Shown here: in pieces, positions 43,110-55,218 of the stretch
Layout of the letters: the number at the start of each line of letters is the position of its first letter
Position numbering within the stretch: position 1 is the first letter of the stretch
DNA from: Onthophagus taurus
Taxonomy: Eukaryota > Arthropoda > Insecta > Coleoptera > Scarabaeidae
DNA: 64,000 nucleotides
Assembly (NCBI RefSeq): GCF_036711975.1
Contig: NC_091976.1
Location: 6,448,001 to 6,512,000, forward strand
Direction of reading: 5' to 3'
Notes under the pieces: generated by a model
What the model saw: only the letters and a program-made list of their open reading frames with translations
Told to the model about the DNA's origin: nothing
Database searches by the model: none
Position numbers and translations under genes: made by a program

Positions 43110-44677
43110 CGAACATTTTATGTCCACATCAGAATACAATAGGTATCAATAATAACTTATAAATCAATTATATTAGTATGTGCACTTATATGCATTCTGC
43201 TGTCTCTTTGGTTTTACAAATTTTAGCATAATGAACCATCAAATACCAATTGAAAAGGATAATGTTAAAGCCCACCAAACAATTTACATGGGAACCGAAT
43301 AGTAAATATTCAGTTCTTTACTGAATCCATATTGAAGATTCAATACGAACATTTAAAAAAATGCACTTTTGGAAAAGTTATAATACTCCAAGAGAAACGC
43401 GATGCATTATGTAGTGATATAACCTTAATATGTGAGAGTTGTCATGAGAAATTCATATGTTCTACACATAAAAAGGAGACAATATCGCGAAATGTGTCTG
43501 CAGTATGGGGTACAATTGTAAATGGTGGAACATACACTCAAAGTGATCTTACCTACATTTGTTATCCAGATTAGAAATACCTATGGTAACTAAGTATAAA
43601 TTTTCTAAGTAAAATTGAACGAACTTTCAGAAGTTTATGGAAGGATCAATTGTGGAGCACAATGGATGCAGCAGGAAAGGATGAATGCCGCCTAGCCATG
43701 GATGCTGGTGATATCGATGCTGGAGGAACACCTTGGATAGTTGTATATTGCGATGGTGGTTGGAGTAAAAGATCCTATGGACACAATTACAACGCAGCAT
43801 CTGGAGTTGTAAATAAATCTGATATACATGTACTTTGCGCACGTGCGCAAAATAAAAATACAACTCCTACAAATATGTGTTTTAAAAATTGGCAAGGATT
43901 CTCATCAGCTATGGAAGCCGATATAATCGTAGAAGGGTTTTCGAAAAGTATTGAAATGCATGGTATTAAATATCTTAAATTTATAGCTGATGGGGATTCA
44001 AGTGTCTTTTATCAAATTCAAAGGAAAGTATCGTATTACGGCGCAATAGAAAAAAATATCATGCCATAAAAAATTATGGTAAATCATTATACTCTATAAA
44101 AATGGACACATCTATAAATGTTTTTTCGAAAACGACTTACCATGCCTAAAATAAAGGAATTACAAAAGTGTGCTCAAAGGGCCATATATAATTGCAATGG
44201 AGATGTGGTACGTCTGAAACAAGTGTTGCCGAACACCGTTAACCATGTTTTCGAAAACCACAAATTTTGTCTAGATACTTGTAAGGATAGTGGTATCGTT
44301 AACACTGACGTCTTCAATCAGTTAACAACATTAGTAATACAATTAGTAAGTGATTTGAAACTTTAGTTCATATATTGTCTTGTTAATAGGTGCATTAGAT
44401 AATTTATTAAAAAAAGCACATAAATTAGTTGCCAATGAAACGAATAACAAGGCAGAGTTATACATGTCCCTACTAGCTAAGCTAAACCGTGGAAAAAGAT
44501 TAAACTTAACGCAGAGAGGTTCGTTTCAGACGCGTGCTTATGTGACAGGACTTGGTTATAATACAGGTAATTTTCATTAAATTAATTAGTAATTTAAAGC
44601 AACTGATTTGAATACACTCGAATTAATTACTGTGACAACTGTACATTCATAGACATATATCATTTGTCTCTATATAT

Positions 44678-47313
44678 TAGGGCTCGGAATCGTATTCGAA
44701 TAATTCGAATAGTCGAATTGTCGAATATTCGTAATTCGAATAATTTTCATAATTTATAAGCCGAACAGTAGAATATTTGAATAGTCGACTATTCTATTAA
44801 TAGTCGAATATTTGAATATTCGACTATTCTAATAACACTCAATAGTTGTAGTGCGGTTAGCCCTGACAATCATGTCTGTGCCCTGTGAGTGTTGGAACTT
44901 GTTTTTATCAAGTCGATATAAAGCCTACGCTGCCCAGCCGACTTGTTTAGTATTATTTGTGGTGTGGCGGAGGTTAGATTTGTGCTACTAATTTTTCAAT
45001 TTAATTCAGTGAAATAATTTTTGTGTTGAAAATGAGTACTACCCGTAGCAAAATTTGGATATATTTCGACCGAAAAGAAACTCGAGTGCAGTGCAAATTT
45101 TGCAGCTATAATGCTACTAGAAACAGCACAACTAGTAATTTGTGGAATCATTTAAGAAATAAGCATATTTCTAAAATTACAAGGTATGTTCATTAAATAT
45201 TATATTATTTATTAAAATTTATCAACCGATATGTAGTTTATTTGATACAATTTATTGATCCATTCTTTCTTGTAATGTCTCATCTTGTTCTGTTTATAAA
45301 GAAAATATTTACTTATAGACCTTGCTTAAATCAACTTTTGTTTTGTAGTACGTCAACAACATCAGATTTAGTAAGCGCCGAAGTATCGGATGAACTGGAA
45401 ACCGAAACTCAGTCAGAGTCAGCAAGCCAAACAAGTTCGACTTCATCGGTTCAAACAAAAATCGATATCTTTTTTTCCAAAAAAATTTCCAAACAAAGAG
45501 AAGAGGACATAACTCAACTAATAACAAAAATGATTTGCATTGATTCACTACCAGTGTCATTTGTTGAAAATCGTGGATTCAAAAATTTGTTAAAATTTAT
45601 TTGTCCCACTTACAAAACACCGACAGCAAAGACTATCCAAATACGTGTAGATGCCCTTTATGAAATTCAAAAACAAAGCCTAATCAAAGAATTAAAAGAT
45701 GTGCCACACATTGCCATAACCACGGATTGTTGGACATCAAGGGCAACTGAATCATATATCAGCTTAACCTGTCATTACATAAATCAAAATTGGGTACAAG
45801 TGTCACGTAATATCACAACTGAAAGTATGGAAGATAGACACACAGCATTGAACTTACAAAATAAAATAAATAATATTATAAATGAGTGGGAAATTAATGA
45901 TAAATGTGTAGCCATTGTGCATGATAACGCTGCCAACATTGTCTCTGCAACTAAAGAAATGTCCGTTGATGCAATTACTTGTTATGCACATAACTTACAA
46001 TTAGTTTTAAATAAAGTATTAGACGCTGATTACATTAAGCCATTAATAGTTAAGTGCAGCAGCATTGTTTCCCATTTTAAACATTCATATATAGCATCAA
46101 CAGCCTTGAATACTAAGCAGGAACAACTAGGACTGCAAAAACATAAACTTATTCAAGCAGTAAGAACGCGCTGGAACTCCACATATTACATGTTGAAAAG
46201 ATTAGTTGAACAAGGTGAAGCTATACTTAGTGTTCTATCAGACAGAACTATTACATCAAGAATACAAGCCGGACATTTGATGCTGGAAGAGGAGGAATGG
46301 ATTACTATGGAGTATTGTATTGCAATGTTGGAACCATTTGAATTAGTTACTACACTGTTATCTTCAGAGTCGCAACCAACCATTTCAATTGTAGTGCCCA
46401 TTTTAAAATCCTTAGCGGAAAATTTTATTTCAAAAACTAAGGAAGATGAGCCTAAATTATTACAAAATTTGCAGCGTTTATTACAGAATGAATTTCAATC
46501 CAGATTTGAAAATATATTAAGTAATGTGTCCGTCACCGCTGGAGGAAAAATTGGAATTTTTGACCTAAGTACATTCTTAGATCCTCGATTTAAGAATAAA
46601 GAACGGTTTACTGGTTCATTATTTCAAACAAAACGACATTTCAAGAATATTTTACAGTCAACTTTGGAAGATACAGAAAATGAAATGAATCATAACCCTA
46701 AAAAAAAATGCGTTTGATATTTTGTTTCCAAATGAAAATTCAGCAGCAGCTGATTTAAATGACGTTGATATGTATTATTCAGACTGCCCTATACAAAAGA
46801 ATATGTGTCCTTTGCAGTGGTGGAAAAACAATGAAAATAAGTATCTGAAATTGTCAAAGTATGCAAAACGTTATCTCTCTATTCCTGCGACATCAGTTTC
46901 ATCGGAGCGTAGCTTCTCAAAAGCTGGTAATGTAGTTAACGCGAAAAGCGCTTGTCTAAAATCAGACAATGTAAAAAAAATTTGTTTTTTAAGTGCAAAT
47001 TTGTAGTCATTACGTTATTATATTATTAATACATTTTTCTTTTTCTCTTTATTGTTGTATTAATTTTTAACTTAACGAGGAAAAACATATTCTTACTTGT
47101 TTATTTGTTTCTCCTGAAATTCTGAAAAATTAGTAGTATACGTTTTGTTAATCAAATAATCCGAATATTTGAAAAATTCGACGATTCGACTAGTCGATGA
47201 CTATTCGACTAGTCGACAACTACTTCACTAGTCGAATATTAATAAATATTCAAATTATTCGACTATTCCAATTATTCGAATTGAAAATTATACGACTAAA
47301 ATTCCGAGCCCTA
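44678..47313 (+). mobile_element. hAT transposon, complete (2,636 bp, 8-bp TSD)
   Basis: TAGGGCTCGGAAT ends in both orientations at 44678 and 47313, flanked by CTATATAT at 44670-44677 and 47314-47321. Subterminal regions (44690-44830, 47155-47280) are packed with TTCGAATA and AGTCGA half-sites, forming strong palindromes. Confidence 0.95.
45032..47006 (+). pseudogene. BED-type hAT transposase, one frameshift from intact
   Basis: Exon 1, 45032-45183, encodes a BED zinc finger (CKFCSY...LWNHLRNKH). The intron is 45184-45348 (GTATGT...TTTGTAG). Exon 2 runs to 47006. Catalytic residues: D in HIAITTDCWTSRATESY, D in CVAIVHDNAANIV and E in ATSVSSERSFSKAG within the C-terminal dimerisation domain (PLQWWKNNENKYLKLSKYAK). 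YAHNLQLVLNKVL and RTRWNSTYYMLKRL are also typical. The only defect is a slip in the nine-A run near 46705, adding one base. About 600 codons, normal for ZBED1/4-like hATs. Confidence 0.92.
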
Positions 47314-47594
47314 CTATATATCATTTGGTTTATACGCCATAGGCTATACATGGCAAAAGAGTGCTATACAGCAGGCTGGGGCATGGACAGGTTGGACAAC
47401 ATTTCTTTAAATATATCGACAAATATCAAAATAAAAGATCGCTGCGAAAGTCCGTTAAAAAACATCCCAAGTTAAAAAATAAGGAATATGGCAAATATGC
47501 AGTGCAAGGAAAACTTTCGCCATCAGAGATAGCTTCTGAAACTGCAAGAATACTACTTTCGCTGCAGGTTACTTGTGCTAGTAGTTTTATTTAG

Positions 47595-47861
47595 AGTAGT
47601 TACTTGAATTTGATTTGAATTAATAGTCAACAATGTTTAATAATTTATACCAATTTTTTACTAACCTTTGTAGTTGTTTCTGCAAATGTACAACAGTAAG
47701 TGTCTTTGTAGCTGAAAATATATATATTTTTTTAATTTAATCTAAAGAGTACTCATATCGTAATAATGGTAGGTATCACAGGAACAACGCATTCGAGTCG
47801 CAGACGAAACTGTTGGACAGTACAGTTGTGAGCTGTATAAATATGAAAAGAAATATCGTTT
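47595..47861 (+). other. Possible MULE downstream exon
   Basis: Around 47780-47845 one frame reads EQRIRVADETVGQYSCELYK, weakly like the region before the YqaJ-type nuclease domain of some Mutator proteins. A LINE tail cuts it. Otherwise AT-rich. Confidence 0.25.
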
Positions 47862-48060
47862 AATAATAATAATAATAATAATGACTTTATTGCCCATACA
47901 AATACAAATACAAAAAAGATAATATAATTACAAGTAAAACATAAAGATAGTTACAAAAAAAACAAATAGAAAATACCTATAATAGAAAAAAAAAATGGGC
48001 AAAAGGCGAAGTTCAGGTCATCCATCCTGAGATGTATGTACATTTAATTAAAAAAAGGAA
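47862..48060 (-). mobile_element. LINE 3' tail, antisense, with AAT repeat
   Basis: TAATAATAATAATAATAAT at 47863-47882 next to GACTTTATTGCCCATACAAA is, on the opposite strand, a 3' UTR ending in a trinucleotide tail, as at 8320. It is 5'-truncated and the far boundary is uncertain. Confidence 0.45.
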
Positions 48061-48301
48061 ACTAGAAATCCAATTATGCAAATGTAATACTTTTAGGCGC
48101 TGCTCGGACAAATATTTCTCACGAAAAGCAGGACAAAAGAAAACACATTGCAGATATTAGGACAGAAGGTAATATACCTATAAATAAAAAATAGCTCATA
48201 ATATGAGCTATTTATAATTTTAGCTATGAGAATTTAAAATTCAAAAAATTGGCAAACAAGCCTAATAAAAGGAATATAAGTAAGTATACATAAGTGGACA
48301 A

Positions 48302-49662
48302 ATGGTAGTTACGGCCTTTTCAAAAATTAGTAGCTCAGGCACGGTTGTAGAAGACAGAAGAGGCAAAGCATGTAAGAATTCTTTACTAGACGAATCAGTC
48401 AAAAACTCTGTTAGAACTCACATTAACGCTTTTGATACAATAGACAGTCATTATTGTAGAAATTCTACTCAAAAAAAATATTTGCCAGCAACCCTTAATA
48501 TTTCGAAAATGTATTATCTTTATTTAGAATATTTCCAAGACAATAATATAACAAAAATAAGTACAGAAAGCATTTATCGTCAGATATTTAACACTGAATT
48601 TAATCTTTCATTTTTGTACCCAAAAAAGACTTGTGCCACAATTTCGAAAATATGCCGACTGAAAAAAAAATTGAGTTGGAAGAGGAATACAGACACCATT
48701 TAAACAATAAAGAAATTTCGCGGCAAATTAAAAATAACGACAAGGAGTCTGCACGCAACAACCCTCTCCTAATTTCTGCGGTTTTTGATTTACAACAGGT
48801 TCTTCCTGTGCCCAAATCTAATGTTGGCGTATCATACTACAAACTAAAGCTGTCAACATATAATTTTACGATATACGATTTGTCTAGTAAAGAATGTCAG
48901 TGCTTCATGTGGAATGAATGTATCGCACGAAGAGGTGCGTCGGAAATAGGTAGCTGTGTTCTAAAGTTTGTAGAATGGCATGTAGAAAAAGGTGTCACAG
49001 AGTTTTCTTTTTTTTCCGACAACTGTTCGGGACAAAACCGTAACAAATACCTTTTTGCATTATATAGCTATCTATCACAGAAGTACGTTGTCAAAATACG
49101 TCATACTTTTCTAGAACCCGGTCACACACAAAACGAAGGGGACAGTGTTCACAGTGTGATCGAAAAAGCTGCCAGAAATATTCCTATTTATTAACCAGAG
49201 CTTTGGTGCTCAGTAGTACGAACGGCAAAAAGAAAGGCGCCATTCTACACAGTTTATGAGTTGACACAAAAAGATGTGTTTGATTTAAAAAAACTACAAA
49301 GTGATATTGCTATAAATTTTGATAAGGATACAGAAAATGAAACAGTTTTTATAAGCAAATTTAAAATACTTCAATTTGATCCAGAATTTCCAAATTACCT
49401 ACTTTTTAAAATAAACTACCAACAAGACCAATTTACAAGATTGAATTTAATTAAAAGGGGTAGGAAGTCTTTGGGTGAAATTGATATTAATGTTATAGAG
49501 CTTAAACCAGTTTATGTAAACAAATTTCCAATTCCAAAAAAAAAATACGACCATTTGCAATATCTTTGTCTCAAAGGTGCAATTACAGCTCATTATCACG
49601 ATTATTTTAAACAATTACCATTTACAAATAAAAGTGTAAATGAAGAAGACGATGATAACTAA
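48302..49662 (+). pseudogene. DUF7869-type TE-associated gene
   Basis: The order of motifs matches a family abundant in insect genomes: SSSGTVVEDRRGKACKN, NRSTQ/KYL-type linker, IYRQIFNTEFNLSFLYPKK with a CX2C remnant, then VFDLQQVLPVPKSNVGVSYY, FMWNECIARRGASEIGSC, FFSDNCSGQNRNKYLFALY and LEPGHTQNEGDSVHSVIEKA. The D-N...H...E arrangement looks like an RNase H-type nuclease core. Lesions: a shift near 48640 and TAA 49192-49194. The C-terminus (49261-49662) is open and acidic. I cannot assign a superfamily with certainty; Sola is a guess. No terminal repeats were identified. Confidence 0.7.
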
Positions 49663-50224
49663 GTTGTTTTTCTATCTCTAGTGTTTTAGAATTTGTATTT
49701 TCCGTTTTTTTTTGTTTTAGCTATTTGTGTTTAGTTGTACTTTTGATAAGACTGTTTCAGACTGCAATATAAAAAGTTACCTGATTTTTTTATAGGTTTA
49801 TGGGTTTGTCCTGACAGTGTGAATGATAATAATCATTAAAATTACTATATTCAAGTTCCTAGTTTAGTTTTTAAATATCTCGAACCTTTTGAATAAATTC
49901 TAAAAATATGCAACATTTTATTTGATTGTTTTCCTAAATTTTAGTATAGATCAGAACTATTTTAAGTCCCTTTCACTCAGTAGTGCAAGTCCACTGCTAT
50001 GGACTTACCATAGTTTGAAATTGCATAACTATTGTATGTCCATCTTTTCAACTATTACCCATACCATTTTTTTTTACACATATAACAATAAATTACTGGC
50101 CCGTTTTTAAGCCCAAAACCGGTTTTGTAGTTTAAAATACTTAAATATAATAAGCCTAAAAAAGAAAAAATCGTCTCCTGAAATATTTAGTTTTTGGACA
50201 TAGTATAGTTCTGCATTCAGGCGA
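49663..50224. other. AT-rich spacer
   Basis: Probable 3' UTR of the preceding gene. No coding signal recognised. Confidence 0.4.
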
Positions 50225-51204
50225 CGAAGTATGAACTCCAGAAAAAATGGAAAAGTTTAAAAGATTCCTGTAACAGAGAACGGCCAAAGGAAAAAATCTG
50301 TCCCAGTGGGTCCGGCGCTAAACCAAGAAAACAATAGGTTTACTATAAATTATTGTCATTTTTACAACCTTTGACCGAAACCAGACCGCCAAGTCGATCT
50401 ACAGATACTGAGGAATACAAGACCGAAGGTAGTTTGGAATCATTTGTTATTCCTAAATCAAAGAAGCTTAAAAGAAGTGATGGCGTTGATGATGCACAAA
50501 ACAAATTATACGAAGTTCTAACTGAGAAATTGAACAAAGTTACAAATTTTTTACTTTCGCTTTTTCCACATTTTAATTCCATAAAGGAAGAAGGAAGAGT
50601 TTGTATAAACTCGATGCGAAAACTGAAATGATAAATTTGCTTCGCAAATATAGCAGCAGTATGGCACAAACATCTGCATACACCAGTCAGTATGGATATC
50701 AGTCTGGATATCAAAGCTACAACACAACACCTGCAACTGATGATGCAGTTGACCCAAATCAGTCAAATCCAGTCTTGCCAAACCAGCATTCCCAGGTTCC
50801 ACATGAGAACAACAAAACCAAGATAATTGCGATTAAAGCACGTAAAAAGAAAACCTCTATACCGGTAGCGCAACAAACAACCTCATCCAAATTAATGGAT
50901 TACTTGCTATAACAAAAAAAAGAAACTCAATCCAGCAACAAAAACATAAATGCGGTCGATGGATTTTTGATGGGGTTAAAGTTGCCCTTATAACTTAAAA
51001 ACACTCCCCCATATTTATTAAATTTAGCGAAGACTGATATACTTGCAACAACACAAAAATACGAATTGCAAATGCTGCAATATTCAAATCCATCATCATC
51101 AACTTCTACCCCAATGCCTTCACCTATCATGGATAGTAATGCAGCCGATTATCAACAATCCCAGCTTACATTGCATAACTATACTAGTTATTATCCACAG
51201 TAAT
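50225..51204 (+). pseudogene. MADF-BESS type gene fragments
   Basis: At 50230-50375 KKWKSLKDSCNRERPKE and PSGSGAKPRKQ precede a TAG and YYKLLSFLQPLTETRPP, the second half of a MADF domain. At 50540-50650 FLLSLFPHFNSIKEEGRV followed by a frameshifted INLLRKY is a BESS motif, then a Tyr/Gln-rich tail to 50912. A second BESS-like stretch (INAVDGFLMGLKLP, AKTDILATTQKYELQML) and S/T-rich tail occupies 50945-51204. Either one gene with a repeated C-terminus or two overlapping remnants. Confidence 0.6.
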
Positions 51205-51309
51205 GTTTTAGTAATCATACAATAAATAATATAAATAAATAAATAATACAATAAATACATTTTGTAGTAAAATATTATTGTATTTAACCTTACACAAACT
51301 ACGTTTAAT

Positions 51310-51358
51310 ACCATAGTTCAGTGGTATTCAAACTATGGGTCGCGACCCAAATAGGGTC
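51310..51358. repeat. hAT-like terminal repeat
   Basis: CAGTGGTATTCAAACTATGG followed by GTCGCGACCC is a common hAT left end. It is immediately followed by DUF7869-type coding sequence, so the hAT interior has been lost. Confidence 0.6.
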
Positions 51359-51600
51359 GTGTACAAATACTGGTTCACCAATGATAAAAGTGCCCACAAA
51401 CCAAAAGTCTCATATGATTTTTACGTCCGTTATTTCAAGAGTAACTTTAACATGACTTTTGGACATCCCAGGTCAGACACTTGCCAAGTATGTGACTGAA
51501 TTGAGAACCAGCTAAAGGAAAAAGATAATCTCTCTCAGGAAGAAATAAAAGCACTAGAAACTTAAAGAAACTTAAAGCACTTTTTGGATAGTATGTTGCC
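51359..51600 (+). pseudogene. DUF7869-type gene, second copy, N-terminal piece
   Basis: One frame reads YVRYFKSNFNMTFGHPRSDT, then CQVCD, stop, IENQLKEKDNLSQEE, corresponding to the NTEFNLSF...CxxC region of the gene at 48302. The core (DNCxGQN block) is missing. Confidence 0.55.
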
Positions 51601-51951
51601 ATAGAGCTTCTAGAATTACCTAGTAGGGAGGCAATAATACTACAACCACAAATACAGAATTTGATTACTAATACAAAACTTTCTAATCTGCCGTCTTCAT
51701 CATGTATGCCATCATGTTCACCCTCTACATATGCTCAATCTGTAGCTTGCTCCACTCCACAACCATCACCCGATCCTGATAGTGTTATTACTGAAAATTA
51801 TACATCTACTACAAATACCAAGAAAAGTACTGACTACGCCAATGTCCTCCCAAATACTGTTTGGAACAAAAAGAGTTCTGATGTGTTAGAGGAAGCCATG
51901 CAGAATAGTTTCATTGATAGTACAGACAATGCAATTTATATGTCATTGTAA
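51601..51951 (+). pseudogene. Ser/Thr/Pro-rich C-terminal ORF, partner-protein-like
   Basis: QPQIQNLITNTKLSNLPSSS and a long S/T/P-rich tail resemble the C-terminal regions of MADF/BESS partners in this window. No domain is recognised. It lies between two halves of the second DUF7869 copy. Confidence 0.35.
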
Positions 51952-52039
51952 TTGTTTTAAAAAAGAAGAGAAAAATAAACTTATTTACTGTTCATGACTA
52001 GTTTTATTTATCTCCTACTTCTTTAGGTAATAAAGAAAT

Positions 52040-52437
52040 GCCAACATTGATAGGACACTAAAGAACAGAAAAATCTTTTTGCCTAGCGACTACTTAAGAG
52101 TTTGTGAAGAAAGCAGAACATCTACTGAAAAATATGAAGCAAAACTAGTGAATCACAAGTTTTTCAGGAACTTCAAAAAAAATCTCGTTTATTCTTCAAT
52201 AAGACCAGAAAGGAAACCAGGAGACCCAACCGTTACAAATCTACGAGCTTTGAAATACTCGCAAACAATTTTTTTAAACTAAATTTTGATAGTGAGTATG
52301 AAGAGCTACCACAAAGAACAAGAAAAACTATTTCTTCCACTAACAATGAATATGAACAACTTCATAATCAAAGAATAAAAATAAAAAAAACTAAATATGA
52401 GCACCTTCAACAGTTGAAATCGGTTATACATATATAA
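52040..52437 (+). pseudogene. DUF7869-type gene, second copy, C-terminal piece
   Basis: VNHKFFRNFKKNLVYSSIRP, then after a shift near 52275 NFDSEYEELPQRTRKTI and RIKIKKTKYEHLQQLKSVI match the end of the gene at 48302. The catalytic middle is missing. Confidence 0.55.
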
Positions 52438-53263
52438 AAATGTTTTTTTGTGATTTCCCAAAAGTTATTTTGGACTTACGTGTTATTGATTTGAGACCAT
52501 CGATATATTTATTAATTTCCTAATTCTTAGGTATGGATACGTGGTTGGCAAGCGGAACAAGAAAAGAGTTACAACCTAATGTAGAAAGCTTTCAATTGGC
52601 AAGTTCTTCCCAAAATCGGGAGCAAAAAATTAAAGGTGACCAGTCTTCACTAGAATTAAAACAGAAAAGGAGAAAGTACTGCGAAGAATACATTAAATAT
52701 GGATTTTCATATGTAGGAGATAATAACTGCCCTAAGGGCTCATTCACAATTAACATAAACGTAACACGTAGAACGTAATACGTAATTCGTTAAAAGATAA
52801 ATTACAGTGTTTTATATTGATACGTTCACAATAAGCAAACGTAAGAATTACGTTTACGTATAAATTACGGGCGCCCGTAACGCATACGTAAAGTTGAACT
52901 AATTTCAACTTTACGTTTAGATTACGTCGAGAAATAGGGGAAATTGGTGTTAATTATGGGGACATTTTTAACGTTAAAATTGGCAGTAACAAAACGCGGA
53001 GAACTGAACCAAGCTAACCTCAAAATTCAGTTACTTGTTGCTTGTATTATTTAGTTGTTTGTAAGAGTTGTAAAAGTGTATGAAAAATAAAATATATTTA
53101 AAAAATATGCAATGTAGGTATTTAATATGTAGCTGTGTGTATTTGGAGTGTATAAACTCGTATTTTCCAATATTATCTTTCTATAAAAAAACAAATATCT
53201 TTATCTTTCTAGCTGTATCTTTTTTAAAATTAAAATTGTGGTGCTTGGCATCTAAAATTGGTG

Positions 53264-54123
53264 ATGGAAAACGTAGAACTAGACATAGAAATATTAATTA
53301 ACTTAGTGAAAATGTATGATTTTCTTTACAATAAGAAATCAAAAAATTATAAGGATACCATTATGAAAGAAAATGCTTGGTTAGAAATAGCAACGACACT
53401 TTCCTCAACACGTAAAGCAATTATATAGAGTAATTAAAATGTTTTAAATATTATTTTTATATGTAGCTGACAACTGTTTAAAAGTTTGGACAAGTTTGAA
53501 AGACAAATATACAAGAGTAAGGAAGAAAATTAAAAACGTTCCCAGTGGAAGTGGTTCAAAAGATTTCTATAAGTGGTCCTTCTACGAAGATATGCATTTT
53601 TTAGATGTACACGTACAAGAAAGAAGGTAAGAAAACAATCAAAAAATTTATTTTTCAAGTTAATTATATATATCTACGATGTATTTCCATAGAAAAACTA
53701 TTACCAACATGGCGAGAAAAGTCAGTGTCAGCAGTGATTCGCCAGAATTACCATTGGCAGTGTCAATAGATTCAGAATTCAGTCAAGAGGGAGAGGAAAT
53801 GGTAATTGAAGGTATTTTATGTTACATAAATAATATATTATGTTGTCAACTAATCTCTTTTTTAACTGTATATTTAATTTTACAGGACCAACTGAAGAGT
53901 TGCCATCACCGAAACCAACTAAAGTCCGGCGAATGAATTTAACCCCATCATCTTCACCAAAAAGTGCCAATATGGCAAACAATGATGTGGATAACAAAAT
54001 ATTGGAAACATTAGCTGCAATGGCAAATAAAAAAATCCACATTGGGAGAAAGGTTTGGGCAATTAATTGCAGCGGAATTAGACGCAATTGAAGATGATAA
54101 CATTAGAACAATAAAAAAACAAA
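53264..54123 (+). pseudogene. MADF-type partner gene of the third Harbinger (4 exons)
   Basis: Exons: 53264-53411 (LDIEILINLVKMYDFLYNKK), 53467-53626 (VWTSLKDKYTRVRKKIKN, SGSKDFYKWSFYEDMHFL, completing MADF), 53693-53811, and 53886-54123. The introns (53412-53466, 53627-53692, 53812-53885) have GT/AG ends and preserve phase. The last exon contains a one-base slip near 54028, moving the expected terminus (GQLIAAELDAIEDDN) to another frame that ends at about 54123. It converges on the transposase gene, 114 bp away. Confidence 0.75.
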
Positions 54124-55218
54124 AAATATTGTAAGTGTTGTACGAATAAACGAAAATAAAAATTATTTTAAAAATATGTAGTAGTTTGTTTTATTTATTT
54201 TAAAGATAACAAAAATATACAAATGTCATTTCTCTCTTACTTGCGTTTCACATATTCAATTTGCCCTTTTCTGTATACAGCAGGAGTTAAAAAATATTTG
54301 GCTAATTTGTCACGTTGTTCATATGCAACAATAGATGCGTTGTTGCTTCCAAGTCGTTGACAACTATCTAATTCACACCCTTCAACCTCTTCTCGCCATT
54401 TGCCGAGTACATCGTCAGTGTCCACAAAATTTGTCGGTGTATAACGCTCACAAGCCTTTTTAGTACTCCTTATAAAATTGTGAAGGCAAACTGTGGCTTT
54501 AATCGTATTGTAAATTTTTTTTTTTTGAAAAATTTATAACATCCGAATATACTTCCCACATTACCCCGACCTCCTACAGTTTCCGCCCGATTTAGAAAAA
54601 TCCAAAAATTGATACCCTATCACCACCCACTTATGCAACTTTATTCGCATTTTCCTTAATTTCCTTAATTAAACTTCAAATTTTCATGTTAATTCATTTA
54701 AAACCGTTAAACCTTTTTTCGAAAACGTTTCCTGACCGAATTTCAAATAAACAAAAGCAATTAGTGAAAATCGCCGAACGACGTAATTACCGAAAGCACA
54801 TGGTTTCTGAAAATTATTATTTAAAACAATTAAATAACACCACAACGAAGTAAAATACGAAGAAGTATCAGTAATCAGTGTGTTACTGTAAACAAGGCCG
54901 ACCGTCCCGAGTGAGTTTCAGCAGCCAGCGAGCTACCGTTCAGCTACCGTACAGCGACTATTTTTTATGATGCGGAATTAGAAATCGTAGAACAATCAAA
55001 CCGATTTCAAACAATTACTAGTATCATGAAATAACCGTTGAATGATTCTAAAGACGATCCGATTATGATTAACATGATTATTAACGAAAATTATCCCGCA
55101 TCTTAATTAATTAATTTACTTCATTCCTGATGGTCATCCATGGAAAATACTACCCGTATAGGATTGCCCCGGACACCGCCCAACTGCTGAAGCTACTTTG
55201 TGTTGAAGTGCGCGTTAA

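Larger units (their letters stand above)
43284..47594 (+). pseudogene. Mutator-like (metazoan MULE) transposase, hAT in its intron
   Basis: Parts in order: GNRIVNIQFFTESIL (43290), SCHEKFICSTHKKE (zinc-like), a broken linker, VVYCDGGWSKRSYG (D), NMCFKNWQGFSSAMEADIIV, KYLKFIADGDSSVF (D), IKELQKCAQRAIYN, then ANETNNKAELYMSLLAKLNR and TGLGYNTG at about 44565, where a GT donor follows. It resumes at about 47361 with HFFKYIDKYQNKRSLRKSVK. This is the insect Mutator-type transposase family. Stops at 43572 and 44067 and a shift near 44145 kill it. The intron contains the hAT at 44678-47313. Confidence 0.75.

Noticed and set aside
47863-47882. Plain AAT microsatellite
   Set aside because: It abuts a 3'-UTR-like sequence and mirrors the tail at 8317, so a LINE tail is the better reading.
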